Source: a bacterium (GTDB lineage Bacteria > Eisenbacteria > RBG-16-71-46 > CAIMUX01). From it: DNA of 64,000 nt. Location of the stretch: positions 96,503-160,502 of the forward strand of contig JAUIHP010000017.1 of assembly GCA_030431975.1 (NCBI GenBank), in the 5' to 3' direction. Shown in pieces: positions 26,066 through 34,462 of this stretch. The notes under the pieces are model-generated. The model was not told where the DNA came from. It was given only the letters and a program-made list of their open reading frames with translations, and searched no databases. Numbering within the stretch: the stretch's first letter is position 1; each line of letters starts with the position of its first letter. The translations under genes were made by a program, and so were the position numbers.

Positions 26066-26094
26066 ACCATACGTATCTCGGCGTTGACGGTTCA
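26066..26094 (-). promoter_or_regulatory. Candidate promoter of the ECF sigma operon
   Basis: On the minus strand TGAACC (26094-26089), a 17-base spacer and TATGGT (26071-26066). TGAACC resembles the GAAC-type -35 box used by ECF sigma factors, so self-activation is possible. The start of transcription would be about 6 bases from the ATG at 26053. Confidence 0.4.
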
Positions 26095-26123
26095 GGAGCC
26101 TGCGTCGGGGGCCGCAAATTAGT

Positions 26124-26153
26124 TTGAGAGCCGTCTCACACCGAGCGTATAGT
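26124..26153 (+). promoter_or_regulatory. Candidate housekeeping promoter of rpoN
   Basis: TTGAGA (26124-26129), an 18-base spacer and TATAGT (26148-26153). A ribosome site (aaggga) lies nine bases before the ATG at 26180. Confidence 0.55.
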
Positions 26154-26179
26154 CGAAGCAACGAGAAGGGATTGCCTCC

Positions 26180-27661
26180 ATGGCAGGAATGAAACACGGA
26201 ATCGGCATGCATCAGACCATGGGTCTGAACCAGGTCCTTACGCCACAGATGCGTATGAACCTGGAGCTGATCCAGGCGCCCATTCTCGAAGCGGTCGAAG
26301 CGCTCGAGCAAACGGTGATGGAGAACCCGTGGCTCGAACGGAACGAAGACCAAACCGATCCTCGTTTTGTTCGCGATGCCGATCGTGAAGTCCAGAACAC
26401 TCCGTCGACTCCGAAAGAGCAACGCGACTTTGCCGAGGCCGACGCCTGGTATGACACGCCGGCCACGCCGTGGACGCATGAAGTCCTTCCGGCCGATGAA
26501 GCCCAGGGTTCCATCGCCGTCAGCGTTCCGACTCCTTATGAGCAACTCAGCGAGCAGGTCGCGGACCTCGACGTCCTCCGTCCGGTCATGGAGATGGTTC
26601 GTCTTCTCATCTGCAATCTGGATGAGTACGGCTACCTCGCCTGTCCCGAAGAAGAGCTCGTCGAGTTTCTCGAGATTCAGACGGAAGAGGAGCGGAAGCT
26701 TTTCAACGAGGCCCTGGATGCGATTCGTTTCGAGATGGATCCGCCGGGACTCGGTGCGCGGGATCAGTCCCACTGCTACCTGATCCAGCTGGAGCGCCAG
26801 GGCAAGATCGACACTCTGGCGGCTCGCCTCGTTCGCGAAGGCGTACTTGGAATGATGAAGCCGCGCAATCTTTCTTCGGTGGCCAAGAAGCTCGGGGTCA
26901 AAGAGTCTGAACTTCGTGACGCGCTGGAAGACCTGCGCCGGTTGTATGCGCATCCGCTTTCGCTTCTCGATCAAACGACGGAGCCGACCCGCTACCCGGA
27001 CCTGATTCTCGAGAAGGTCGACGGTGAGTGGATGGTCACGCTCAGTCACCCGCTTTCCGGGCGCTACAGCTTCCGTGACACCAAGGTGCCGAGGAAGAAG
27101 GCGCTGGAAGCGGAGATGAACGGCAACCTCGACAAGGAAGATCCGAAAGAGGTTCTGGCCCGGCTGCGCGAGATGCGACAGAACGCGCGCATGATGGTCA
27201 ACGCGACCGAGTATCGCGACCGTACGCTTTACGAAATCGGCCGCCATCTCGTCGGCGAGCAGACGGAGTTCCTCGAAAAGGGAGAAGAGGCGTTGAAGCC
27301 GCTTCTGCAAAAGGAACTCGCCGAGCGTCTCGCCATGAACGAGGCGACGATTTCCCGGATCCTCAAGGACAAGCACATGCTGACCCCGCGTGGCTTGATC
27401 CCGATGAGTGCTTTCTTCTCGCGCGCCATCACCGGCGACGACGGCGAGAAGGTGTCGAACAAGACGGTCATGGACGCGCTGAAGAACCTGATCGACGAAG
27501 AGGAGAATCCGGAGAAGCCGTGGAGCGATCAGGAGATCTCCGTGCTTCTCAAGGACAAGGGCTTCCCGATTTCGCGCCGGACCGTGACGAAGTACCGCCA
27601 GAACATGGACATCGGGTCCGCCAGTGACCGGAAGGCCATGGCCAGGATGCGGCAGGGGTAA
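26180..27661 (+). CDS. rpoN: RNA polymerase sigma-54 factor
   Basis: 493 residues. Region I at the N-terminus is Gln/Leu-rich (GLNQVLTPQMRMNLELIQAP, ALEQTVMENPWLE), an acidic region II follows, then the core-binding domain (about residues 120-310) and the C-terminal DNA-binding part with the helix-turn-helix (RLAMNEATISRILKDKHMLT) and the RpoN box ISRRTVTKYR near residue 470. It needs bacterial enhancer-binding ATPases for open-complex formation; none is encoded in this window. None of the usual neighbours (lptB, hpf, ptsN) is present. A terminator follows. Confidence 0.97.
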   Translation: MAGMKHGIGMHQTMGLNQVLTPQMRMNLELIQAPILEAVEALEQTVMENPWLERNEDQTDPRFVRDADREVQNTPSTPKEQRDFAEADAWYDTPATPWTHEVLPADEAQGSIAVSVPTPYEQLSEQVADLDVLRPVMEMVRLLICNLDEYGYLACPEEELVEFLEIQTEEERKLFNEALDAIRFEMDPPGLGARDQSHCYLIQLERQGKIDTLAARLVREGVLGMMKPRNLSSVAKKLGVKESELRDALEDLRRLYAHPLSLLDQTTEPTRYPDLILEKVDGEWMVTLSHPLSGRYSFRDTKVPRKKALEAEMNGNLDKEDPKEVLARLREMRQNARMMVNATEYRDRTLYEIGRHLVGEQTEFLEKGEEALKPLLQKELAERLAMNEATISRILKDKHMLTPRGLIPMSAFFSRAITGDDGEKVSNKTVMDALKNLIDEEENPEKPWSDQEISVLLKDKGFPISRRTVTKYRQNMDIGSASDRKAMARMRQG

Positions 27662-27702
27662 ACGGTCCCTGGGACCCTCTCTGTTTTGGGTTCTTATCGA
27701 TG

Positions 27703-27733
27703 AGCCGTCCGACTTCGGGCGGCTTCTTCGTTT
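27703..27733 (+). terminator. Rho-independent terminator after rpoN
   Basis: Stem agccgtcc (27703-27710) with gggcggct (27717-27724), loop gacttc, one G-T pair, followed by tcttcgttt. It lies 41 bases after the rpoN stop. Confidence 0.7.
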
Positions 27734-27880
27734 CTGGCTGTGACCGCGATGTGACCGCGATAATCGCTGTGACCGAACTCTGGCCGATCCGGATGTTCGC
27801 AATCGCTCTCTTTGGTGTCTTACCGAGGTGACATCGACCACCAAAATGCTACCCTTATAGGACTGAGAGGGGCAGCCTGT

Positions 27881-29575
27881 ATGGACCAATCTAGCCACAA
27901 TACCGGACATTCCGGGCCTGCGGGACAATCCGGGCCCGCCGGACATTCCGGACAGCAGCCGCCGGTCGTTCCGCATCCGGGAGCCGTGCTCGACGGTCGG
28001 TTCGAGCTCCGTTCCATGCTGGGAGAGGGAGCCTTCTCCACCGTTTGGATCGCCTGGGACCGGTTTCTGAAGTGCGAAATTGCGCTCAAAGTCCTTCGCG
28101 CCCATGCGGTTGGCGGATTCCTGGACGAGATTGCCCGCGAGGTCCGGACGGGTCGGACCCTGTCTCATCCTTCCATCGTTCGGGTGTTCGAACTCCATCC
28201 GGAAGTGCCGGCGATATCGATGGAGTTGGTCCGCGGCGGCAGTCTGAAAGAGGCGAAGAAGCCGAAGGGGTTCTTGCACTTCTCTGAATTGGCCCCTCTT
28301 TCCGCCCAGATTTGTGACGCCCTGATGTACGCCCACGAAGATAAGGGCGTGGCCCACCGGGACCTGAAGCCCGCGAACATCCTCATCGATTCCGCCGATG
28401 GCCGGGCCAAGATCTCGGACTTCGGTCTGGCGGTCCGGCTGAGAGAAGAGACGCTCCGGGCCGGAGACGGATCCGGAACCCCCGCCTTTATGGGACCGCA
28501 GCAGCTGCTCGGCAAGCTGCCGGACCCGCTGGATGATGTCTACTCCCTGGGCGCGACACTCTATGACGTGCTGGCCGGGACGCCTCCCTTTGAAGGGGCG
28601 GCGGTGCTCGATCAGATCCTTCATCAGGACCCGCAGCCGATCTCCGAGCGTCTTCGCGAGAAGGGCATCAACGCCGAGCCCATCCCGCCGAACTGGGAGC
28701 AGGCGGTTCTCAGCTGCCTGGCCAAGGATCCGAACGCGCGGCCGCAGTCCGTTCGCGAGCTCGTGGAGCGGATGAACACCGGGACCCCGCAGATTGTGGT
28801 ACCGCAGCAGAGTCCGCAGGACCTGGAAGAGTCTCTGCAGCGTGGGGAGCGGCTGCTCGGGAATACAACGAAGGCCGAGGCGAGCCAGAAACCGGTCTCG
28901 GCGGGCATCCCGGCTGCCGCTCCGGCCGGCATCCCGGCGGGGGAAGAGACGACGACGGTCGTTCTGAGTCCGGATCAGCAGGCAGCTCTGGCGTCTTCTC
29001 ACCAGGAGGCCACCGGGGAAGCTCTGACCGGTCCAGCTCCGACTGCTCCAGCTCCGGCCGCTCCGGCTCCGACCGTCCCAACCGCCGAGAACGGGAAAGC
29101 GCGGTCCAACCCGGTTCGCCGCTGGGCCCCCGTCGCATTGATACCGATCGCGGCTCTGGTCGTGTTTGTCTTTCGTTTTGCACTGACTCCGGAAGCACCT
29201 GGCCCGGCTGTGGCCGAGGCAGCGCCGGAGAAGGATCTCGCCTGCTTTCCGGAACCCATGGCCGACAACTCGCCGCCGTCGATCGAGGAGACCGAGGTTG
29301 TGGAGGAGCCGACGCCTTCGACGCCGGAACCGGAGCCGTACCGGATGACGACGTTCGAGATCGAGCTCAGCCGGCACGGAGACCTGACGGCAGCCCGCCA
29401 AGCTCTGCAGAGACTGGTTGCGAGCGGGGTTTCGGCCCGGCGCGTCGAACTGTCCCCGGGCGGTCCCTATGCGATCCGACTCGGCAACAATCTTTCACAG
29501 TCGGACGCCAAGTCGATGGCGCGACGCGTCCTGGGTTCGCGCGGCATTCCCTACCAGATCGTCGAGGTCCAGTAG
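27881..29575 (+). CDS. Membrane-anchored Ser/Thr protein kinase
   Basis: 564 residues from ATG 27881 (gagagggg about nine bases before); an upstream in-frame TTG at 27812 lacks support. The N-terminus has a short collagen-like Gly-Pro-Ala run (GHSGPAGQSGPAGHSG). The Hanks kinase core (about 40-305) has the Gly loop LGEGAFSTVWIAWD, Lys in IALKVL, HRDLKPANIL and DFGLAVR, all catalytic residues present. A Pro/Ala-rich linker leads to one membrane helix (WAPVALIPIAALVVFVFRFA, about 413-432). The outer C-terminal domain (TTFEIELSRHGDLTAARQAL ... RRVLGSRGIPYQIVEVQ) looks like a SPOR-type fold. Such kinases sense envelope signals; its targets are unknown. Confidence 0.93.
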   Translation: MDQSSHNTGHSGPAGQSGPAGHSGQQPPVVPHPGAVLDGRFELRSMLGEGAFSTVWIAWDRFLKCEIALKVLRAHAVGGFLDEIAREVRTGRTLSHPSIVRVFELHPEVPAISMELVRGGSLKEAKKPKGFLHFSELAPLSAQICDALMYAHEDKGVAHRDLKPANILIDSADGRAKISDFGLAVRLREETLRAGDGSGTPAFMGPQQLLGKLPDPLDDVYSLGATLYDVLAGTPPFEGAAVLDQILHQDPQPISERLREKGINAEPIPPNWEQAVLSCLAKDPNARPQSVRELVERMNTGTPQIVVPQQSPQDLEESLQRGERLLGNTTKAEASQKPVSAGIPAAAPAGIPAGEETTTVVLSPDQQAALASSHQEATGEALTGPAPTAPAPAAPAPTVPTAENGKARSNPVRRWAPVALIPIAALVVFVFRFALTPEAPGPAVAEAAPEKDLACFPEPMADNSPPSIEETEVVEEPTPSTPEPEPYRMTTFEIELSRHGDLTAARQALQRLVASGVSARRVELSPGGPYAIRLGNNLSQSDAKSMARRVLGSRGIPYQIVEVQ

Positions 29576-29652
29576 CCCTCCAAGAGCCCTCCAAGAGACC
29601 TCCAAGAGACCTCCAAGAGACCTCCAAGAGACCTCCAGGAGACCTCCAAGAG
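29576..29652. repeat. Seven tandem 11-bp repeats directly after the kinase stop codon
   Basis: Consensus acctccaagag; the copies begin at 29576, 29587, 29598, 29609, 29620, 29631 and 29642. Copies 1 and 2 start with c, and copy 6 has one change (ccaggag). The array begins on the base after the TAG stop. Confidence 0.9.
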
Positions 29653-29760
29653 CGGAGTAGCGGCCCCGAGCCCGTAGAGGCCCGGTAGCCACCTCCCTGC
29701 CCGACGGGTAGTATTCCGAGGGTCGGTCCAACGGACCCCGGCATATCTCGGGAGGGGATT

Positions 29761-31056
29761 TTGAAGACGAACGACGAGACGATCGGTCGAGGCGGAAACC
29801 GCACCTGGCTCTCCATGGCGGCCGTCGCCGTCGCCTGCCTGGCGCTGGGATGCGCCGCGGGATCCGGAAGCCAGGGGCCCGGGACGGGACAGCCCGACGA
29901 GGGACCGGGTCGCGGCAACCCGCGCGGACCGGCCGGGGTGCGGCTGGGGCCGGAGGCCGTCCTCGAGGTCAAGCTCCTCTCGACCCATCCCACGGAGTCG
30001 CTGCCCGTGGTGCGGCGCAACTCGGACTACGTGCTCTCGTTGACGTTCGAAGTGCCGGGGGATCGGTCCGAGTTCTACTCCGTACGTTTCCTCCCCGCCG
30101 ACCGTGAGTGGAACGTCTCGACGGCGCCGGAAGAAGGCATCCTCCCCGCCCCGGATGAGATCACGGACTACGTGCACTCCTCGGATCTGGACTTTCCCTA
30201 CATCCAGTACAAGTACGAGTTTCCGAACTCGCGCGTCGAGTTCTACCGCAGCGGCAACTTCATCCTCGAGGTTTTGGACATCGACCGGCGCGTCCTTTTC
30301 GATCGTCGCTTTTTCGTCACCGACAACGAGGTCGAATTCAACATCGCCACAAAGAGCACCTCGCTGATCACGGACCGGCCGGACGAGTTGATCCCGGAAG
30401 CGGGAGTCGCCATTCCCACGGAGCCTTGGTTCGGTACCGAGGACGTCTCCGTGTGCTTCATGAAGAACGGCTGGATGGACGAGATTCTCTGCAGCGAAAT
30501 CGTGCGGGTCGAAGGATCGCGATACATCTTTGAAGCTCCCCGGAAGTTCCGACGAACGATCCCGGTGCAGTTCGTGAATCTGGCCGCGACCGGCGGGGTT
30601 CGTCGGCGCGACGACATCACCATCCCGGTTAGCGTGTCGCTCTTCGTCGACGATTTGCGTTTCTGGGGAGACGACCATCAGTGGTCCTCACCCGTACCGC
30701 GTCCCGCCGCCGGCTATGAAGACGCCGGGATCCGCTATGTGGACACGATCTTTGCATTGCGCGGCCTCGACCAGACAGAGCGGCCGATCCTGGTCGGGAC
30801 GTTCAACGATTGGGACCCGGACGCCGGCCATCGTCTGAAGTGGAATCCGTCCGAGGGACTGCACATGCTGAAAGTGCCGCTCAAAGAAGACGAGATGTTC
30901 TACTCGTATGTTTGGGACGACATCGACAACGCCCGGGCGCAATCCAAGTTCGAGGGCCCGGACCAGGTTGTCTTCAATGTCTTCGTCTACGCCAAGGACA
31001 GTCGGTACCCGACGGAGCGCCTGTTGGGTATCGGGAATCAGGTGCTGCCGGAGTAG
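29761..31056 (+). CDS. Lipoprotein resembling the type IX secretion system plug protein (DUF5103-like)
   Basis: 431 residues from a TTG start with gggagggg just before it. The signal peptide ends in LALGC at Cys31, so it is probably lipid-anchored. Residues about 65-200 (ESLPVVRRNSDYVLSLTFEV ... EFYSVRFLPADREWN ... QYKYEFPNSRVEFYRSGNFI ... FDRRFFV) follow the first domain of DUF5103 plug proteins. Residues about 345-395 (RPILVGTFNDWDPDAGHRLK ... GLHMLKVPLKEDEMFYSYVW) correspond to the GxFNxW/Y-rich second part of that family, which resembles a glycogen-binding fold. In Bacteroidota the plug closes the SprA channel. This supports a type IX-like export route used by the sorting-domain proteins in this window. 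Confidence 0.72.
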   Translation: MKTNDETIGRGGNRTWLSMAAVAVACLALGCAAGSGSQGPGTGQPDEGPGRGNPRGPAGVRLGPEAVLEVKLLSTHPTESLPVVRRNSDYVLSLTFEVPGDRSEFYSVRFLPADREWNVSTAPEEGILPAPDEITDYVHSSDLDFPYIQYKYEFPNSRVEFYRSGNFILEVLDIDRRVLFDRRFFVTDNEVEFNIATKSTSLITDRPDELIPEAGVAIPTEPWFGTEDVSVCFMKNGWMDEILCSEIVRVEGSRYIFEAPRKFRRTIPVQFVNLAATGGVRRRDDITIPVSVSLFVDDLRFWGDDHQWSSPVPRPAAGYEDAGIRYVDTIFALRGLDQTERPILVGTFNDWDPDAGHRLKWNPSEGLHMLKVPLKEDEMFYSYVWDDIDNARAQSKFEGPDQVVFNVFVYAKDSRYPTERLLGIGNQVLPE

Positions 31057-31173
31057 AGGTCGTCCTCAAGGTACGCGGCTGTTTGTCCGGGCGGGAAACC
31101 TTCCGCTGTTTCTGGAATCCAAGTGTGTTTGGCGATTCTGCCTGACAACGCAACGCACTTGGAGGTTTCAACC

Positions 31174-31644
31174 ATGCAAATCGACATCGGCATTCCGGAA
31201 ACCGAACGAGAGAATGTGGCCAATGAGCTGTCGAAGCTTCTGGCCGACAGCTACACGCTCTACCTCAAGTCCCACAATTTTCATTGGAACGTCGAAGGCC
31301 CGATGTTCCAGACCCTGCACGTCATGTTCGAAGAGCACTACACCGAGCTGGCCGAAGCGGTCGATGCCATCGCTGAGCGGATTCGTTCTCTCGGCCACCG
31401 GGCGCCGGGCAGCTACACCGAGTTTGCCGATTTGACCTCGATTCCGGAGTCGAAGTCGGTTCCGTCCGCCAAGGACATGGTGGCGCAGGCTGTGGAAGGA
31501 CATGAGGCCGTGGTCCGGACGGCTCGGTCCGTCCTGCAAGTTGCGGGGAAGGCCGGAGACCAGGCCACCGAGGACCTGGCTACGCAACGACTGCAGATCC
31601 ACGAGAAGACTGCGTGGATGCTACGTAGCCTCATCGCTGGGTAG
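31174..31644 (+). CDS. dps: Dps-family DNA-binding/ferritin-like protein
   Basis: 156 residues from ATG 31174, seven bases after GGAGG. The four-helix Dps fold shows the inter-subunit ferroxidase residues in SHNFHWNVEGPMFQTLHVMF plus EEHYTELAEAVDAIAERI (His, His, Asp, Glu). The tail KTAWMLRSLIAG ends with the usual helix. It should form a 12-mer that oxidises and stores iron and shields DNA under oxidative stress. The short N-terminus has few Lys, so DNA binding may be weak. Convergent with glutamate dehydrogenase, 15 bases apart. Confidence 0.95.
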   Translation: MQIDIGIPETERENVANELSKLLADSYTLYLKSHNFHWNVEGPMFQTLHVMFEEHYTELAEAVDAIAERIRSLGHRAPGSYTEFADLTSIPESKSVPSAKDMVAQAVEGHEAVVRTARSVLQVAGKAGDQATEDLATQRLQIHEKTAWMLRSLIAG

Positions 31645-31659
31645 CGCTTCGGGCCCGGT

Positions 31660-33108
31660 CTACGGGAAGATTCCGAGAGCGCGGTAGGACGCTGCGACCT
31701 TCTCGATGGCGCACGCGAACGCTGCTGTCCGCATGTCGTGGACCTTCCGGCGACGGAAGAAGATCTCGCGGATCTCCTGGTAGGCCGTGCACATCGTGTC
31801 TTCGAGTCCGGACCGCACGAGTTCGAGCTCATCGATGCTGTGCGTAAGTTGTGCGCGTAGCCTCTCTTCGAACTTGCGATCGATGAGGTTCTCGATTCCG
31901 TCGAGAAGCATGCGCTTGTCGAGTTCGTTGAGCCGCTTTTCCATGCGTCCGAAACGCATGTGCGTGAGGTTCTTCGTCCACTCGAAATAGGAAACGGCGA
32001 CACCGCCGGCGTTGAGATAGATGTCGGGCAGGATGTAGACGTTCTTGCTCAGCAGGATCTTCTCGGCTCCGGGGGTCGTCGGTCCGTTGGCGGCTTCCGC
32101 CAGCAGGCGACACTTGACCTTGTCGGCGTTGGCCATCGTGATCTGGTTTTCGAGAGCTGCGGGAACGAGGATGTCGCAGGGGAACTCAAGGGCTGCGAGC
32201 GGACTCTTGAACGTCTTGGCTCCGGGGAATCCGGTGATCGTCCCTTTCTCGAGCCGCCATTCGTGAACTTCGTGGGGGTTGAGTCCCTTGGCGTTGTAGA
32301 TCGATCCGTCCCACTCGCTGAGACCGACGATGACGCAGTCGTCATCATCGTGAAGAAGCGTGGCGGCGTGATAACCGACGTTTCCGAAGCCCTGGACCGA
32401 GACCTTCTTTCCGGCGAGGCCGGGCGACATGCCCATGTACTTGAGCGCCTGCTTGTCGGCCATGGCCTCGCGGATGCCGTACTGCACGCCGCGTCCCGTG
32501 GCTTCGGTGCGTCCCCGGATACCGCCCTGACTGACCGGCTTTCCCGTCACGCAGGCGAGGTTGTCGATTCCGGTGGGAGTCAGCGCGCTGAATGCGTCGG
32601 CCATCCAGGCCATCTCGCGCTCACCGGTTCCCATGTCGGGCGCGGGTACGTTGACTCCCGGTCCAATGAAGTTCTTGGAGGCGAGTTCGAAGGTGAAGCG
32701 TCGCGTCACGCGTTGCAGGGTGTCTTCGGAATGCGCTCTCGGATTGATACGGACTCCGCCCTTGGAGCCGCCGAACGGAACGTTGACGATGGCGCACTTG
32801 TACGTCATGAGGGCGGCCAGGGCCACGACCTCATCCGCGTTGACGTGCTCGTCGTAACGGATACCGCCCTTCAGGGGCTTCTTGTGGTGGCTGTGCTCCG
32901 CACGCCAACCCTCGACGACCATGAGACCTTGCTTGGTCTTGACCGGAAACTGGCAGTAGAAGAGGTTGTTGCAGACTTTGATCTGCGCGAGCAGCGTGCG
33001 GGGAATGTCCAGCGTGGCCGCGGCGTTGTCGAACTGTGCGGAAACGATGTTCCTGAAGTTGAGGTCTTCCTGCGCCGCCTTTGTGGACACCTTGCGCTTG
33101 GCCGCCAT
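31660..33108 (-). CDS. gdhA: Glu/Leu/Phe/Val dehydrogenase, probably glutamate dehydrogenase
   Basis: 482 residues from ATG 33108 (gggggtg just upstream; a GTG two codons earlier is less likely). The substrate domain has KGGIRYDEHVNADEVVALAA with the first conserved Lys, MTYKCAIVNVPFGGSKGGVR with the catalytic Lys, and PAPDMGTGEREMAWMADAF. The Rossmann domain has VQGFGNVGYHAA. NAGGVAVSYFEW and the C-terminal helix close the fold. It interconverts glutamate and 2-oxoglutarate with NAD(P). It is about 40-50 residues longer than many family members. Confidence 0.92.
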   Translation of the reverse strand: MAAKRKVSTKAAQEDLNFRNIVSAQFDNAAATLDIPRTLLAQIKVCNNLFYCQFPVKTKQGLMVVEGWRAEHSHHKKPLKGGIRYDEHVNADEVVALAALMTYKCAIVNVPFGGSKGGVRINPRAHSEDTLQRVTRRFTFELASKNFIGPGVNVPAPDMGTGEREMAWMADAFSALTPTGIDNLACVTGKPVSQGGIRGRTEATGRGVQYGIREAMADKQALKYMGMSPGLAGKKVSVQGFGNVGYHAATLLHDDDDCVIVGLSEWDGSIYNAKGLNPHEVHEWRLEKGTITGFPGAKTFKSPLAALEFPCDILVPAALENQITMANADKVKCRLLAEAANGPTTPGAEKILLSKNVYILPDIYLNAGGVAVSYFEWTKNLTHMRFGRMEKRLNELDKRMLLDGIENLIDRKFEERLRAQLTHSIDELELVRSGLEDTMCTAYQEIREIFFRRRKVHDMRTAAFACAIEKVAASYRALGIFP

Positions 33109-33219
33109 CGCCACCCCCAGTCTGGTTCCATTGCGTGAATGAAGCCCGAGAGGCGGCGGGCGCCGCGTCGGGCCGTACGGACGAAGTCTACCCTTATCGG
33201 GGAGTGCCGCGGAAGACTG

Positions 33220-33705
33220 CTATCGTGTGCGGAACTTTTCGAGAAGGGCGTTGAGCTGCTTGATTTCCGACTCGTCCAGTCGGCCTGCCTGCCGGAAGTG
33301 CAGCTCGTCGATGGGGCCGCGCAACCGATCGACCAGATCTGCGCCCTTTTCGGTGATGGCGATCCGAACGATCCGACGGTCTTCCTCGGACCGGATCCGG
33401 GTCGCCAGATCATCTCGAACCATGCGGTCGACCAAACGGGTGATATCGGGCACGCGGGTCACCATGCGGGACGCGACTTCCAGGCAGGGAAGACCATCCG
33501 GCGCCGAGCCCGAGAGGATCCGAAGCACGTTGTATTGTTGCTGGGTGATGCCGTGCGGCTTGAGCATCTGGCTGAACTCGGTGGTCATGAGTTCGGCCGT
33601 CCTCTGAACATTCAGAAAGAGCGCCACTTCCGGTGGCATGGGACGAGACTTGAGTTCGTCCTCGATTCTCCTTCGGCGGTCCACCCCTTCCCCCCATGCG
33701 GCCAT
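33220..33705 (-). CDS. MarR-family transcriptional regulator
   Basis: 161 residues from an ATG at 33705; no clear ribosome site, so the message may be leaderless. The winged helix lies in GITQQQYNVLRILSG ... LEVASRMVTRVPDITRLVDR and the wing in RIRSEEDRRIVRIAITEKGA, which is the conserved MarR DxR wing. Flanking helices form the dimer interface. It lies upstream of the dehydrogenase on the same strand with 111 bases between, and diverges from the PH-domain gene, either of which it could control. Ligand unknown. Confidence 0.92.
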   Translation of the reverse strand: MAAWGEGVDRRRRIEDELKSRPMPPEVALFLNVQRTAELMTTEFSQMLKPHGITQQQYNVLRILSGSAPDGLPCLEVASRMVTRVPDITRLVDRMVRDDLATRIRSEEDRRIVRIAITEKGADLVDRLRGPIDELHFRQAGRLDESEIKQLNALLEKFRTR

Positions 33706-33861
33706 GTCGAGATATTGACGCCCGATCGTAACGCGACGGCAACAAAGATAACAGTGTACGGCGGGAGGTGGGTCCGAGGGTATCTTAGATCTTTGGTGGC
33801 CCGGTGGATGGCCCGGAATTCATTGGAAGGCAAACAACAAGGTGAAGGGAGCCGTTCCCGA

Positions 33862-34440
33862 TTGACGTCGACAGCAGGAGGCCAGGCCAGCCGACGCTAC
33901 GGGTCTCCGGTGGAGCTGATGGTCAAGATCATCACGGGGGCTGTGATTCTGACCTGGGTCGCCGGAGCGATCCTTTTTGGCTACATGTCTCGGCCTTATC
34001 AGATCGTGACCGGTCTCTTTCTGGCCTTCACCGGGGTCATTCTCACCAGCGGGTACACCTTCCGGCCGATCGGGTACGGGCTGGGGCCGGAAGGCGTCGT
34101 CATCTATTTTGCGTGGCGGCGGCTGCATATTCCCTGGAGTTCCGTTCGATCGGTCGGGATTGAGCCGCGGGAGAAGCCCTTCCAGTCGATTCGGGTCTTC
34201 GGGACCGGCGGCGTTCTGGGGGTTCTGGGCTGGTACTGGAGCCCGGCGTTGGGCTTTCATATTCGGCTGGTGACCGATCGCAGCCGGACGGTCGTGCTGG
34301 ATCGAGGTGTCCCCTACTGCCTGAGTCCTGATGATCCCGATCGATTCGTACGGGAGGCGCGGGCGTTTCTTGGGGATGAGTCGCCGTCGATGGAACTTGC
34401 GCCCCGGAGGCGTGGGCGAGGCTCGGGCTCTGGAGGTTGA
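33862..34440 (+). CDS. Two-helix membrane protein with bacterial PH-like domain
   Basis: 192 residues if started at TTG 33862, ten bases after gaaggga; ATG 33919 is an alternative that would remove part of the RYGSPVELM segment often seen before the first helix. Two membrane helices (IITGAVILTWVAGAILFGYM, IVTGLFLAFTGVILTSGYTF) precede a beta-rich domain (YGLGPEGVVIYFAWRRLHIP ... SVRSVGIEPREKPFQSIRVF ... CLSPDDPDRFVREARAFLG) that matches the bPH (YdjH-like) pattern. Role unknown. Divergent from marR. Confidence 0.7.
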   Translation: MTSTAGGQASRRYGSPVELMVKIITGAVILTWVAGAILFGYMSRPYQIVTGLFLAFTGVILTSGYTFRPIGYGLGPEGVVIYFAWRRLHIPWSSVRSVGIEPREKPFQSIRVFGTGGVLGVLGWYWSPALGFHIRLVTDRSRTVVLDRGVPYCLSPDDPDRFVREARAFLGDESPSMELAPRRRGRGSGSGG

Positions 34441-34462
34441 GGCGGACCGGGCCGTTGTCCGG

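Noticed and set aside
25397..29401. 1,334-codon open frame on the minus strand across rpoN and the kinase gene
   Set aside because: Only its last 218 codons encode a real protein (the ECF sigma factor). The rest is antisense of two genes with perfect family motifs; high GC keeps the frame open.
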